Part shown: in pieces, positions 34,037-43,052 of the stretch | Layout: every line of letters begins with the position of its first letter | Position numbering within the stretch: position 1 is the first letter of the stretch | Origin: an uncultured bacterium | Lineage (GTDB): Bacteria; Cyanobacteriota; Vampirovibrionia; Gastranaerophilales; Gastranaerophilaceae | DNA length: 64,000 nucleotides | Assembly: GCA_949294335.1 (NCBI GenBank) | Contig: CASFGO010000027.1 | Span: 119,527-183,526, forward strand | Direction of reading: 5' to 3' | Translations under genes and position numbers: made by a program | Notes under the pieces: model-generated | Told to the model about the DNA's origin: nothing | Seen by the model: the letters and a program-made list of their open reading frames with translations, nothing else | Database searches by the model: none

Positions 34037-34794
34037 TATACAATATTTTTTTTCTTCAATTTTAAAATTGCACTATGTCTTGATGTTGTATGATTTTCTT
34101 TTCTATAAGAGAAAAATAAATTATTATTACAACTTGTACAATAAGGAGCAACATCGATATTTTCTCTTGGAACACCAATATCAAGAAATTGTTGTTTATT
34201 TATACCTTTTAAATCTACATAAATTTTCTCATAAACTGTTGTGTAATAAGGAGATATATCCATTAAAGTATTTTTTAATTGATAAAAAACATCTTCTCCG
34301 ACAGAATAACAACAAATTGCTATAGCCGGCCCAATTACAACATATAAATCATTTGGTTGAGATAAATATTTTTCTTGCATCAATTTAAAAGTTTTAGGTC
34401 CAATTTGTGCTGCTGTACCTCGCCAACCTGCATGAGCAATGGCTCCTACATTATGTTTTTTATCATATAAAATTATAGGAGTACAATCAGCAAAATTAAG
34501 ATAAACAGCCTGATCATAATTGTCTAAAATTAAAGCATCAGTATTAGGATATGCTTCCAAAGCTTTATTAGCAAATCTTACATTATCAGAATGAGTTTGA
34601 TTCGGAGAAATAAATTTCATTTTATCAATATCAAGATAATTGCATATATCTGCTAAATTTTCTTTTACAACTTGTTGTAATTCTTCCTCTTGAGAACGAA
34701 TTACAGTTTCTCTTGTAGTAAAAAAATGTTCTACCTCTGGAATAAAATCCGAATATATTACACCCTTTTTATTTATAAATTTTACGTGAAACAT
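34036..34794 (-). CDS. pgeF: PgeF/YfiH family protein (purine nucleoside phosphorylase or peptidoglycan editing)
   Basis: Laccase-domain family once annotated as polyphenol oxidase. Members act on purine nucleosides or remove mis-incorporated L-Ser from muropeptide precursors. Landmarks are NQTHSDNV, FADCTPIILYD, and HAGWRGTAAQIGPKT, with metal-binding H and C, and a later CCYSVG. 252 residues from the chosen start. The frame extends 12 codons upstream, but TACGAT (34801-34806) ends 6 bases before the ATG at 34794. With TTGTAC 18 bases further up, the shorter form is favoured and would be leaderless. Confidence 0.9.
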   Translation of the reverse strand: MFHVKFINKKGVIYSDFIPEVEHFFTTRETVIRSQEEELQQVVKENLADICNYLDIDKMKFISPNQTHSDNVRFANKALEAYPNTDALILDNYDQAVYLNFADCTPIILYDKKHNVGAIAHAGWRGTAAQIGPKTFKLMQEKYLSQPNDLYVVIGPAIAICCYSVGEDVFYQLKNTLMDISPYYTTVYEKIYVDLKGINKQQFLDIGVPRENIDVAPYCTSCNNNLFFSYRKENHTTSRHSAILKLKKKNIV

Positions 34795-34800
34795 ATTTTT

Positions 34801-34830
34801 ATCGTAGAATAAAAAACTCAAAAAGTACAA
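34801..34830 (-). promoter_or_regulatory. pgeF promoter, leaderless arrangement
   Basis: Reading leftward: TTGTAC (34825-34830), an 18-base spacer, TACGAT (34801-34806), then 6 bases to ATG. No ribosome site. Confidence 0.6.
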
Positions 34831-34913
34831 TACTTTTTTGTGTTAATTTTACATTGAATTGTCTTTGAGTTACAATCATTTTATATTGATGTATAAGGAA
34901 AGAAGGGGTTTAT

Positions 34914-37394
34914 ATGAAGGTTTCATTAAATTGGTTAAATGAATTAGTTGATTTATCAGATATTGAAGTTGAAAGAATTGCTCATGAGTTAACAATGAGC
35001 GGTTTAGAAGTTGAAAGTGTAGAAGAATTAAAACCTCAATTTTCCAATATAGTAACAGCAAGAATTGAAAAAATAGATAATCATCCAAATGCAGATAAAT
35101 TACATTTAGTAACTATAAACAATGGTTCAGAACTTAAGACTGTTGTTTGTGGAGCACAAAACATTCAAGAAGGCCAAATTATTCCTTATGCATCAGTTGG
35201 TAGCAATGTATTAGATAGAAAAACTGGTGAACAGTTTACTTTAACACCTGCAACAATAAGAGGCGTAGAATCACAAGGAATGCTTTGTTCCGATGATGAA
35301 TTAGGTGTTTCCGATAGAAATTATCAAGAAGAAGACGGGATATTAATTTTAAACAGATTATTCCCAAATGTTGAAATCGGACAAAATGTAGAAGATGTTT
35401 TAGGTTTTGAAAAAGATATGATTTTAGATGTTGCTCCAACAGCTAACAGGGGTGATCAATTATCTGTAGTAGGTGTCGCAAGAGAACTTTCTGCAATTTT
35501 TGACAGACCATTAAAATTTTCTTACCTTATACCAACTAGAGATTGCTCAACAGATTCATTTAAAGTTGAAATAAAGGATGAAGATGTTTGTAAATATTAT
35601 TCAATAGGACTATTAAATAATGTTGTAATAAAACCATCACCTGATTGGATGCAAAAACGTTTAATAGCTTCAGGAATGCGCCCTATAAATAATGTCGTAG
35701 ATATTACTAATTATGTATTATTAGAATATGGTACTCCTTTACACGCATTTGATAGAGATAAATTAAATGGTTATTTATGTGTTCGTAGAGCAGAAAACGG
35801 AGAAAAATTAATTACATTAGATGAAGTGGAAAGAGAATTAACAACTGATACAGTATTAATTGCGACAGAAAAAGAAGCAGTATGCGCAGGAGGTGTATTT
35901 GGGGGTGCAAATTCTGAAATCGATGATAATACAAAAAATATCGCACTCGAAGCAGCTTATTTCCCAGCACCAACAACAAGAAAAAGTGCTAGAAGTATTG
36001 GTTACAGATCTGATGCAAGTGCTAGATTTGAACATGGAATTGATATTGAAGCAGTTAAACCTGGCTTAATGAGAGCAATGCAATTATTAAATGAACATGC
36101 AAATGCACAAGTTGAAGGAATAGTAGAAACAGGTTCAAATAAGTTAGAACCAATAGAAATTACTTTGCGTTTTTCTGAAGTTAAGAAATTATTAGGTTTA
36201 TCAATTGAACCTTCTAAATGTGTAACTATTTTAGAAAGATTAGGATTTACTAAGTTAGGAGGAAATGACCTAGCTGCAAAATTTGAGGTTCCATCATTCA
36301 GAGCAAATGATGTAACTAGAGAAGTTGATTTAATAGAAGAAATTGCAAGAATTAATGGTTATGACAAAATTGCACCAACATTACCCAATAAATCATCAAC
36401 TCCAGTTATAACATTAGAAGAAAGAACTAAGAAAAAAATCCACGAAATTATGTTATCATCAGGACTTGATGAATTAGTAACTCCATCTTTAATTGGAGAA
36501 CCATTATTAAAGCAATTTGATATTATTTATAACCCAGAAACAGCAGTAAAAGTTGAATATCCTGCAAGTGAAGAATATACAATGCTTCGTCAAACAATGG
36601 CAGCAAGTTTATTAAATTGCATGAAATACAACTATGATAACGGTCAAAAAGTTTTTTGGGGATACGAATTTGGTAAAATATACCACAAAGTATCTGAAGC
36701 AAATGAAAAAGATGCAGGAGTGAAAGAAACCCAAGTTTTAGAAGGTGTTATAACAGGTATTAAAGAACATTCAAAATGGCAGACAACAGGAGAAGTTGAT
36801 TTCTATACAGTTAAAGGTATTGTTGAAAACCTAATGGACGAGTTAGGACTATCTAAGAGAATAAAACTTGCTACACTAGCAGAATCTCCTCTTGCTGATA
36901 CTCATAAAACATTACATCCATATAGAACTGCAGTAATGCTATTATTAGGTAAACAACCTGAAGTTATAGGATATTATGGACAAATAAACCCAGAATTAAG
37001 AGACAAATTAAAAATGAAACAAGATGCTTTCTTGTTCAAAGTTGATTTAGATATAGTTTTTGCTAATACTAATGAAACAGTTACACGCTACAAAAAGCTT
37101 CCACAATTCCCAGAAGTTCAAAGAGATTTAGCAATGATTATTCCTAATGATATATCTTATGCTGAAATTGAAAAAGTAATTAAAAAAGGTGTAAATAATA
37201 ACTTATTCAATGGTTGTGATGTATTTGATATTTACCAAGGAGAACATGTTCAAGAAGGATTTAAAAGTATAGCATGCAGAATTAAAATGTTAGATCCAAA
37301 CACAACACTAACAGATGAAACTATTGAAGTTCAAATGGCAAATGTGAGAGCAAATTTGAAAAAATCATTTGCAGAATTATCTTTTAGAGAATAA
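34914..37394 (+). CDS. pheT: Phenylalanyl-tRNA synthetase beta subunit
   Basis: 826 residues, full length. The N-terminal tRNA-binding (EMAP-like) domain includes NHPNADKLHLVTIN. The B3/B4 editing domain is in the middle (PINNVVDITNYVLLEYGTPL). The B5 domain and the catalytic-like B6-B7 core follow, and the last ~95 residues are the anticodon-binding FDX-ACB domain (RYKKLPQFPEVQRDLAMI). It needs the alpha subunit PheS, which is not adjacent, so the usual pheS-pheT operon is split. AGAAGGGG precedes ATG. Confidence 0.95.
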   Translation: MKVSLNWLNELVDLSDIEVERIAHELTMSGLEVESVEELKPQFSNIVTARIEKIDNHPNADKLHLVTINNGSELKTVVCGAQNIQEGQIIPYASVGSNVLDRKTGEQFTLTPATIRGVESQGMLCSDDELGVSDRNYQEEDGILILNRLFPNVEIGQNVEDVLGFEKDMILDVAPTANRGDQLSVVGVARELSAIFDRPLKFSYLIPTRDCSTDSFKVEIKDEDVCKYYSIGLLNNVVIKPSPDWMQKRLIASGMRPINNVVDITNYVLLEYGTPLHAFDRDKLNGYLCVRRAENGEKLITLDEVERELTTDTVLIATEKEAVCAGGVFGGANSEIDDNTKNIALEAAYFPAPTTRKSARSIGYRSDASARFEHGIDIEAVKPGLMRAMQLLNEHANAQVEGIVETGSNKLEPIEITLRFSEVKKLLGLSIEPSKCVTILERLGFTKLGGNDLAAKFEVPSFRANDVTREVDLIEEIARINGYDKIAPTLPNKSSTPVITLEERTKKKIHEIMLSSGLDELVTPSLIGEPLLKQFDIIYNPETAVKVEYPASEEYTMLRQTMAASLLNCMKYNYDNGQKVFWGYEFGKIYHKVSEANEKDAGVKETQVLEGVITGIKEHSKWQTTGEVDFYTVKGIVENLMDELGLSKRIKLATLAESPLADTHKTLHPYRTAVMLLLGKQPEVIGYYGQINPELRDKLKMKQDAFLFKVDLDIVFANTNETVTRYKKLPQFPEVQRDLAMIIPNDISYAEIEKVIKKGVNNNLFNGCDVFDIYQGEHVQEGFKSIACRIKMLDPNTTLTDETIEVQMANVRANLKKSFAELSFRE

Positions 37395-37412
37395 TTAAAT
37401 ATAGGGGTCAAT

Positions 37413-38051
37413 ATGAAAAAAGTTTTTATGACTATATTGATGATTTTCTGTTTGTCTATGCAGGTTTGGGCTGATGTTATTCCATATAAAGTTTCAGACA
37501 TCCCTGTAGGAACTTTAGGAGTATACCAGTCTACAAATGGGCTTAGAGTATATTCACAACCTGATAAAAAATCTAATATTCTATTTGATAAAAAATGGTC
37601 ATATTTAACTATTAACTCTACGGATTATGTAGATAGTTTATTTGCATTACTTTTAAGTAAAAAAGAACTTTCTTATGTGTATGCAAATGATATTGATGAA
37701 GATTTTGTACAGGTTATTTATAATAAAAAATTAAAATTAAATGGTTGGGCATACAAAGAGGATGATTTTCAATTTTTACCTTGGATTACTTTTTATAACA
37801 TGTATGGACGAAAATATGGATTAAAACTATTAAAAGATTCTCCTGTATCTGTTTTAAATGTACATTCAAGAAGTGATAAAGATTCTCAAATCATCGGAAA
37901 GCTAAATAGACCTAAAGAAATAAGATTTACAACTATTCAAGGTAATTGGGCATTAGTAACAGCCCTAAACATTGATAATTCTGTTTGTACAGGGTTTATC
38001 CAATGGCGTGGTGAAAATGGAGAGTTATATTACTTTCCAGCAATAAAATAA
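37413..38051 (+). CDS. Secreted protein with SH3-like domains
   Basis: 212 residues with a clear Sec signal (MKKVFMTILMIFCLSMQVWA). The body has two stretches resembling bacterial SH3 folds: VYQSTNGLRVYSQPDKKSN and later VLNVHSRSDKDSQIIGKLN, each followed by a conserved-looking W and aromatic residues (GNWALV). Such domains often bind cell-wall peptides in the periplasm. The ribosome site AGGGG is just upstream, 18 bases after pheT. Its stop abuts the stop of the convergent YhcH-family gene with no gap and no terminator. Function beyond envelope localisation is unknown. Confidence 0.7.
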   Translation: MKKVFMTILMIFCLSMQVWADVIPYKVSDIPVGTLGVYQSTNGLRVYSQPDKKSNILFDKKWSYLTINSTDYVDSLFALLLSKKELSYVYANDIDEDFVQVIYNKKLKLNGWAYKEDDFQFLPWITFYNMYGRKYGLKLLKDSPVSVLNVHSRSDKDSQIIGKLNRPKEIRFTTIQGNWALVTALNIDNSVCTGFIQWRGENGELYYFPAIK

Positions 38052-38480
38052 TTAATTTACAGGAACTTTAATTACAAGTTTTCTAACATGGTGTTTTTCA
38101 TTATTAATTGATATTGAAGGTTTATGAGCATCTTCAGGATAAAGAATTAAAAAGTCACCAGTGAGCATTTCAATATCTATCCATTCGTTTGAATTTAAAA
38201 ATTCAATATCTTTTTCTTCATCGTATGGAATTACGCTTGAACAATTTTTATAATTACAAACAGATATTTTTTCTTGCCCTGCAAGCATAAATTGAATATC
38301 TATATATTTTTTATGAGCCTCAAATAATGCATCATCTTTTGTGTAATATGTTTGTAAATTTGCCCATATTTCATCATCAATATAAATTTTACCATCAGGG
38401 GAATTATTAAAATTAGTATTTTTCAGATAATCAATTGCCTTATTTATTTTTTGATTATTATTTTTTATAATATTTTTCAT
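38052..38480 (-). CDS. YhcH/YjgK/YiaL family protein
   Basis: 142 residues, cupin-like beta fold related to EbgC (beta-galactosidase beta subunit family). Landmarks: EAHKKYIDIQFMLAGQE, LTGDFLILYPEDAHKP and VRKLVIKVPV, all typical. Family members are tied to sugar or sialic acid metabolism and may act as anomerases, but the reaction is not settled. The start lies in an AT-rich zone; no good ribosome site is visible. It diverges from the efflux operon, whose palindromic site lies in the 173-base gap. Confidence 0.85.
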   Translation of the reverse strand: MKNIIKNNNQKINKAIDYLKNTNFNNSPDGKIYIDDEIWANLQTYYTKDDALFEAHKKYIDIQFMLAGQEKISVCNYKNCSSVIPYDEEKDIEFLNSNEWIDIEMLTGDFLILYPEDAHKPSISINNEKHHVRKLVIKVPVN

Positions 38481-38528
38481 ATAACAATATTAATATAAAT
38501 ATTTGACCATGTAAAATGTTTTTGGTAT

Positions 38529-38566
38529 TATAGTAGAAATTTCTACTCGTAAATATTTCTACTATA
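38529..38566. promoter_or_regulatory. Palindromic operator candidate before the efflux operon
   Basis: A 16-base perfect palindrome AGTAGAAATTTCTACT (38532-38547) is followed by a third half-site TTTCTACT (38556-38563). The outer arms TATAGTAGAAAT (38529-38540) and ATTTCTACTATA (38555-38566) also form a perfect inverted repeat. It lies between divergent genes, about 90 bases before the efflux start. A TetR- or MarR-like repressor site is likely. Confidence 0.6.
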
Positions 38567-38653
38567 AGTGAAAATATTACGAACTATTAAAAAAGTGCCA
38601 TTGAAATTATCTATAATATAATTTAAAAAGATAGATTATACTTGGGAGAGTTT

Positions 38654-39865
38654 ATGAGAAAAAAAATAATAATAATTGTATGTATAGTATTTGGTGCAAT
38701 ACTTTTAAGATATTTGTTTACATCTTTAATGACACATATTGCACAAGAAAAGAGAAAATCAACATTAACACCACCTGTAACAATAACTAAGGTAACTCAA
38801 ACAGAAAAACAAAAAAGTTTTGAAGTACCAGCAAGAGTTGTTTCAAAATCACAAATACAAATTAATGCCAGAATTAATGGTTATTTAACAAAGAGCTATT
38901 TTAAAGAGGGTGACTATGTTAATGCAGGTCAAGTTTTATTTGAAATTGAGCCAAGAGAATATGCACTAGCAGTAGAAAGAGCTCGAGCAGATGTAGAAAG
39001 AGTTAGAGCACAACAATTATATTATGATAAGCAAGCATTACGTGCAAAAAAATTAGTAGAAAAAGATTATATAGCACGTTCTGAGTATGATAATGCTGTA
39101 TCACAAAGAGATGCATACAGGGCTCAAACAGTTTATGCAGAGATGGCATATCAAGATGCTCTAAGAAATTTATCTTATACAAAAGTTAAAGCACCTGTAT
39201 CAGGAAGGGTTGGGATTATTACAGTAACCGTCGGAAACTATGTAACTTTAAATTCTGGCGCACTAACAACAATATATAGTACTCGTCCAATGTACGTTAC
39301 TTTCCCTCTTGAAATGCAACAATATTCTACTTTAACTAAAATAGATGGAGATCCAAATGTCAATCGTAAAGTAGATTATATATTCAGCGATGGAACTAAA
39401 TACTCTCATAGTGGTATCCAAGACTTTAGAGATAATAAAGTAGATGAAACAACAGGTACAATTAAAATGCGTGCGACATTCAGTAATGAGGATGATGCAT
39501 TAATTTCAGGAGATTTTGGAAGAATAGTTATCTATTCAAATAAAAAAGCTGCTATTCCTATGATACCTTCAAAAGCTGTTCAAGAAAATCAGGAAGGCAA
39601 GTACGTTTATATTCTTGATGAAAATGAATTACCAAAACTTGTTTACATAAAAGTTTCAGGACAAGATGGTGATTATTCTCTAATTTCAGAAGGTTTAGAT
39701 ATTGGGCAAACAGTATTAACTAGTGGAATTCAAAAGGTTATACCTGGAACACCTGTAAGAATTGTTGAACAGGAAGTTATGGATACTCCAGAAACTACCA
39801 AAATTAGTTTTATTCAAAAAATTAAAAATAAAATAAACCAAATATTAAAACGAGGTAAGAACTAA
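38654..39865 (+). CDS. RND efflux periplasmic adaptor (membrane fusion protein)
   Basis: 403 residues. An N-terminal hydrophobic anchor (IIIIVCIVFGAILLRYLF) is followed by the biotinyl-lipoyl-like halves, an alpha-hairpin (about 105-160, SEYDNAVSQRDAYRAQ) and beta-barrel and membrane-proximal domains. The SYTKVKAPVSGRVGIITVTVG region is the family signature. The adaptor bridges the RND pump to TolC. A TTG four codons upstream opens the frame, but GGGAG fits the ATG at 38654. Its stop overlaps the pump start (TAATG). Confidence 0.92.
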   Translation: MRKKIIIIVCIVFGAILLRYLFTSLMTHIAQEKRKSTLTPPVTITKVTQTEKQKSFEVPARVVSKSQIQINARINGYLTKSYFKEGDYVNAGQVLFEIEPREYALAVERARADVERVRAQQLYYDKQALRAKKLVEKDYIARSEYDNAVSQRDAYRAQTVYAEMAYQDALRNLSYTKVKAPVSGRVGIITVTVGNYVTLNSGALTTIYSTRPMYVTFPLEMQQYSTLTKIDGDPNVNRKVDYIFSDGTKYSHSGIQDFRDNKVDETTGTIKMRATFSNEDDALISGDFGRIVIYSNKKAAIPMIPSKAVQENQEGKYVYILDENELPKLVYIKVSGQDGDYSLISEGLDIGQTVLTSGIQKVIPGTPVRIVEQEVMDTPETTKISFIQKIKNKINQILKRGKN

Positions 39866-42800
39866 TGGCAGGTAATTTATTTGTAAGGCGCCCAAAATTA
39901 GCAATAATTATATCATTAGTAATTATTCTTGCAGGATTGATTGCGATGAAATCTTTACCTGTTGAAGAATATCCTTCTATTACACCACCACAAGTTATAG
40001 TATCTGCGACATATAGCGGTGCTAGTTCTGACGTAATTGCATCAACTATTGCTGCACCTGTTGAATTACAATTAAATGGTGTAGAAGATATGATATACAT
40101 GTCTTCAGATTCAAGAAATGGTTCTTACAAATTAACCATATATTTCGCAGTAGGAACAGATCCTGATATGGCACTAGTTAACGTCCAAAACCAATTACAA
40201 CTTGTAACACCAAGATTACCAGAAGAAGTAAAACGATATGGTTTAACAGTAAAGAAATCAACAGGTGGACCAGGTTGTTTAATGATGTCTTTGCGTTCTC
40301 CTAACGGGACATATAAATCATTGTATTTGGCAAACTATGCAACATTATTTTTAAAAGATGAATTAGCCAGAATTCCTGGAGTTGCTGAAGTAAATATATT
40401 TGGTGCCGGTGAATATGCAATGCGTATATGGCTTAATCCTGAACGTATGGCAAGTTTAGGTGTTTCAACAACTGATGTTCAAAATGCTATATCATCACAA
40501 AACGTTCAAACACCAGCTGGGGACTTAGGGGTTGAACCTATGATTGATCCTCAGGTATTGAAATATACATTACGTACCAAAGGACGTTTAAAAGAAGTTT
40601 CAGAATTTGAAAATATCGTAGTTAGGGCAAATCCTGATGGTTCAAATATTAAGGTAAAAGACGTTGCAAGAGTTGAATTAGGCGCAAATGCTTACACTTC
40701 TATTTCTCGTGTTGAAGGTGCAAACAATGCAATGATTTCAATTACGCAATTACCGGATGCGAATTCCATTGATGTTGTAAACCGTGTAAAAGCTAGAATG
40801 GAAGAATTAAGCAAGGGATTCCCTAGTGATGTAATGTATGCCGTACAATATGATGATACGCTATTTGTTAGAGAATCTATTAATGAAGTAATCCATGCTA
40901 TAATTCTTGCAATTATTTTAGTAAGTATAGTTACATATTTATTCTTAGGTAGCTTCAGATCTGCATTCATTCCATTCTGTGCGATACCTGTTTCTTTAAT
41001 TGGTGTATTTATATTTATGGGAATGTTTGGCTTTTCTATTAACTTGCTGATTTTATTTGGATTAGTATTAGCTGTAGGTTTGGTAGTTGACGATGCTATT
41101 GTTGTATTAGAAAATACTCAAAGGCATATTCAAGAGGGTAAATCACCTAAAGATGCAACAGAAGTAACAATGGAAGAAGTATTTGGTGCTGTTGTTGCAA
41201 CATCATTAGTATTGATGGCTGTATTTGTTCCTGTATCTTTTATGACAGGGATTACTGGACAAATGTTTAGACAGTTTGCACTTTGTTTAGCAACATCTAT
41301 TGGTTTATCAACCCTTGTTGCATTAACTTTATCTCCAGCTTTGTGTTCAATTATATTAAAAGGTGGAGAAGAAAAAGCCGATTTTGAATTTATACAAAAA
41401 TTTGATGATTGGTTCTTAAAAGTTAGAGAATCATATTTAAAAACTGTTCATTACTTTGTAGAATCACCTAAAAAAACGTTAAAGTTTTTATTGTGGGTAT
41501 TTATCTTTATCTTATTTATGTTCTTTATTATTCCAAAAGGTTTCTTACCTACAGAGGATAAAGGTGCTTTATTTACTCAATTACAATTACCTGATGGAGC
41601 TTCTGTTTCACGAAGCGACCAAGTTGGTGCTGAGGTTGCAGAAAGAATTTCAAAAATTCCTGGAGTAAAAAGCACACTAGAAGTTGCAGGTTATTCTGGT
41701 GAAAATACAGTATTAATTGTATCAATGCTAGATGAATGGTCTGAACGTAAAAAATCATCATTATCTATGGAAGCTATTCAACGAAAAATTGGACAAGAAT
41801 TTGCAAACTTTACAGAAGCTACCGTTGCAACATTCCCTCCAGCATCAATTTCAGGGATGAGTATGTTTGGAGGCTTTGAATATCGTTTATTAGATAAAGG
41901 AGATAGAACCCCTGAAGAATTATATGATGTAAGTAAAAAGTTTATTACAGATGCTTCAAAAGATCCAATGTTCCAAAAATTATTTACAACATATAGTGCA
42001 GCATTACCACAATTAAAGGTAGTCATTGATGAAGAAAAAGCAATGGCACAAGGGGTTGATATAGCATCTATCTATAATTCACTATCAAATTTTCTTGGTG
42101 CAACTTATGTTAATGACTTCAATAAATTTGGTCGTGTTTATCGTGTATATATTCAAGCAGATGCACCTTATCGTGTTAAACCAAATGATTTGAGCAAATT
42201 ATATGTAAAAAATAATAAAGGAGGAATGGTTCCACTAACATCAGTTGTTCATACTGAAAATGTAATTGGTCCATACACAATTACTCGTTACAATATGTAT
42301 CCTTCTGTAATGATTAGTGGGACTCCTAGAAGTAATATAAGTTCTGGACAAGCAATGGAAGAAATGGAAATGTTATCAGATAAACTATTACCTAAGGACA
42401 TGGGATATAGTTGGTCAGGAACATCTCTACAAGAAAAAGAATCTTCTGGACAAATTGGTCCAATTCTTGCAATGGCTTTAACTTTTGTATATTTATTCTT
42501 GGTAGCATTATATGAAAGTTGGACTTTACCTATTGCCGTAATGCTAATATCTCCTGTTGCTTTAGTTGGTGCATTATTCTTCCAATATATTTCAGGTTAT
42601 GCTCTTGATATTTATGCGCAAATTGGACTTGTAATGTTGGTTGGTTTAGGAACTAAGCAGGCAATTTTGATTGTTGAATTTGCAAAAGATGCGATGGAAA
42701 AAGATGGCATGAATTATATTGATGCAGCAATGGAAGCTGCAAAATTAAGATTTCGGGCTGTTATGATGACTAACATTGCATTTATCTTAGGTTTGTTACC

Positions 42801-43047
42801 ATTAGTATTTGCACATGGTGCTGGTGCAGGTAGTCGTCATTCAATTGGTATGACTGTATTTGGCGGAATGATGGCTGTATCTTTTATCGGTAGTATTTTA
42901 GTCCCTGCATTCTTCGTAATGATTAATGTTATGAAAGAATGGTATTATGCTGATGGGATAAAAAAAGTTGCCAATGTTGTAAAAATATTTGGTGGGGATT
43001 TAATAAAAAAACTTGTTGAAAAAATTAAGGAGATGAAAAAGGGGTAA
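39865..43047 (+). CDS. RND family multidrug efflux pump, inner-membrane subunit
   Basis: 1060 residues, HAE1/AcrB family. Twelve helices in two halves with two large periplasmic loops. TM4 carries GLVVDDAIVVLEN, with the paired proton-relay aspartates, and a later LLPLVFAHGAGAGSRHSIG region closes the second half. It drives proton-coupled export of hydrophobic compounds through the adaptor and TolC partner encoded on either side. Substrate range is not predictable. It overlaps the adaptor gene by one base and precedes the TolC gene by 5 bases. Confidence 0.95.
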   Translation: MAGNLFVRRPKLAIIISLVIILAGLIAMKSLPVEEYPSITPPQVIVSATYSGASSDVIASTIAAPVELQLNGVEDMIYMSSDSRNGSYKLTIYFAVGTDPDMALVNVQNQLQLVTPRLPEEVKRYGLTVKKSTGGPGCLMMSLRSPNGTYKSLYLANYATLFLKDELARIPGVAEVNIFGAGEYAMRIWLNPERMASLGVSTTDVQNAISSQNVQTPAGDLGVEPMIDPQVLKYTLRTKGRLKEVSEFENIVVRANPDGSNIKVKDVARVELGANAYTSISRVEGANNAMISITQLPDANSIDVVNRVKARMEELSKGFPSDVMYAVQYDDTLFVRESINEVIHAIILAIILVSIVTYLFLGSFRSAFIPFCAIPVSLIGVFIFMGMFGFSINLLILFGLVLAVGLVVDDAIVVLENTQRHIQEGKSPKDATEVTMEEVFGAVVATSLVLMAVFVPVSFMTGITGQMFRQFALCLATSIGLSTLVALTLSPALCSIILKGGEEKADFEFIQKFDDWFLKVRESYLKTVHYFVESPKKTLKFLLWVFIFILFMFFIIPKGFLPTEDKGALFTQLQLPDGASVSRSDQVGAEVAERISKIPGVKSTLEVAGYSGENTVLIVSMLDEWSERKKSSLSMEAIQRKIGQEFANFTEATVATFPPASISGMSMFGGFEYRLLDKGDRTPEELYDVSKKFITDASKDPMFQKLFTTYSAALPQLKVVIDEEKAMAQGVDIASIYNSLSNFLGATYVNDFNKFGRVYRVYIQADAPYRVKPNDLSKLYVKNNKGGMVPLTSVVHTENVIGPYTITRYNMYPSVMISGTPRSNISSGQAMEEMEMLSDKLLPKDMGYSWSGTSLQEKESSGQIGPILAMALTFVYLFLVALYESWTLPIAVMLISPVALVGALFFQYISGYALDIYAQIGLVMLVGLGTKQAILIVEFAKDAMEKDGMNYIDAAMEAAKLRFRAVMMTNIAFILGLLPLVFAHGAGAGSRHSIGMTVFGGMMAVSFIGSILVPAFFVMINVMKEWYYADGIKKVANVVKIFGGDLIKKLVEKIKEMKKG

Positions 43048-43052
43048 ATGTA

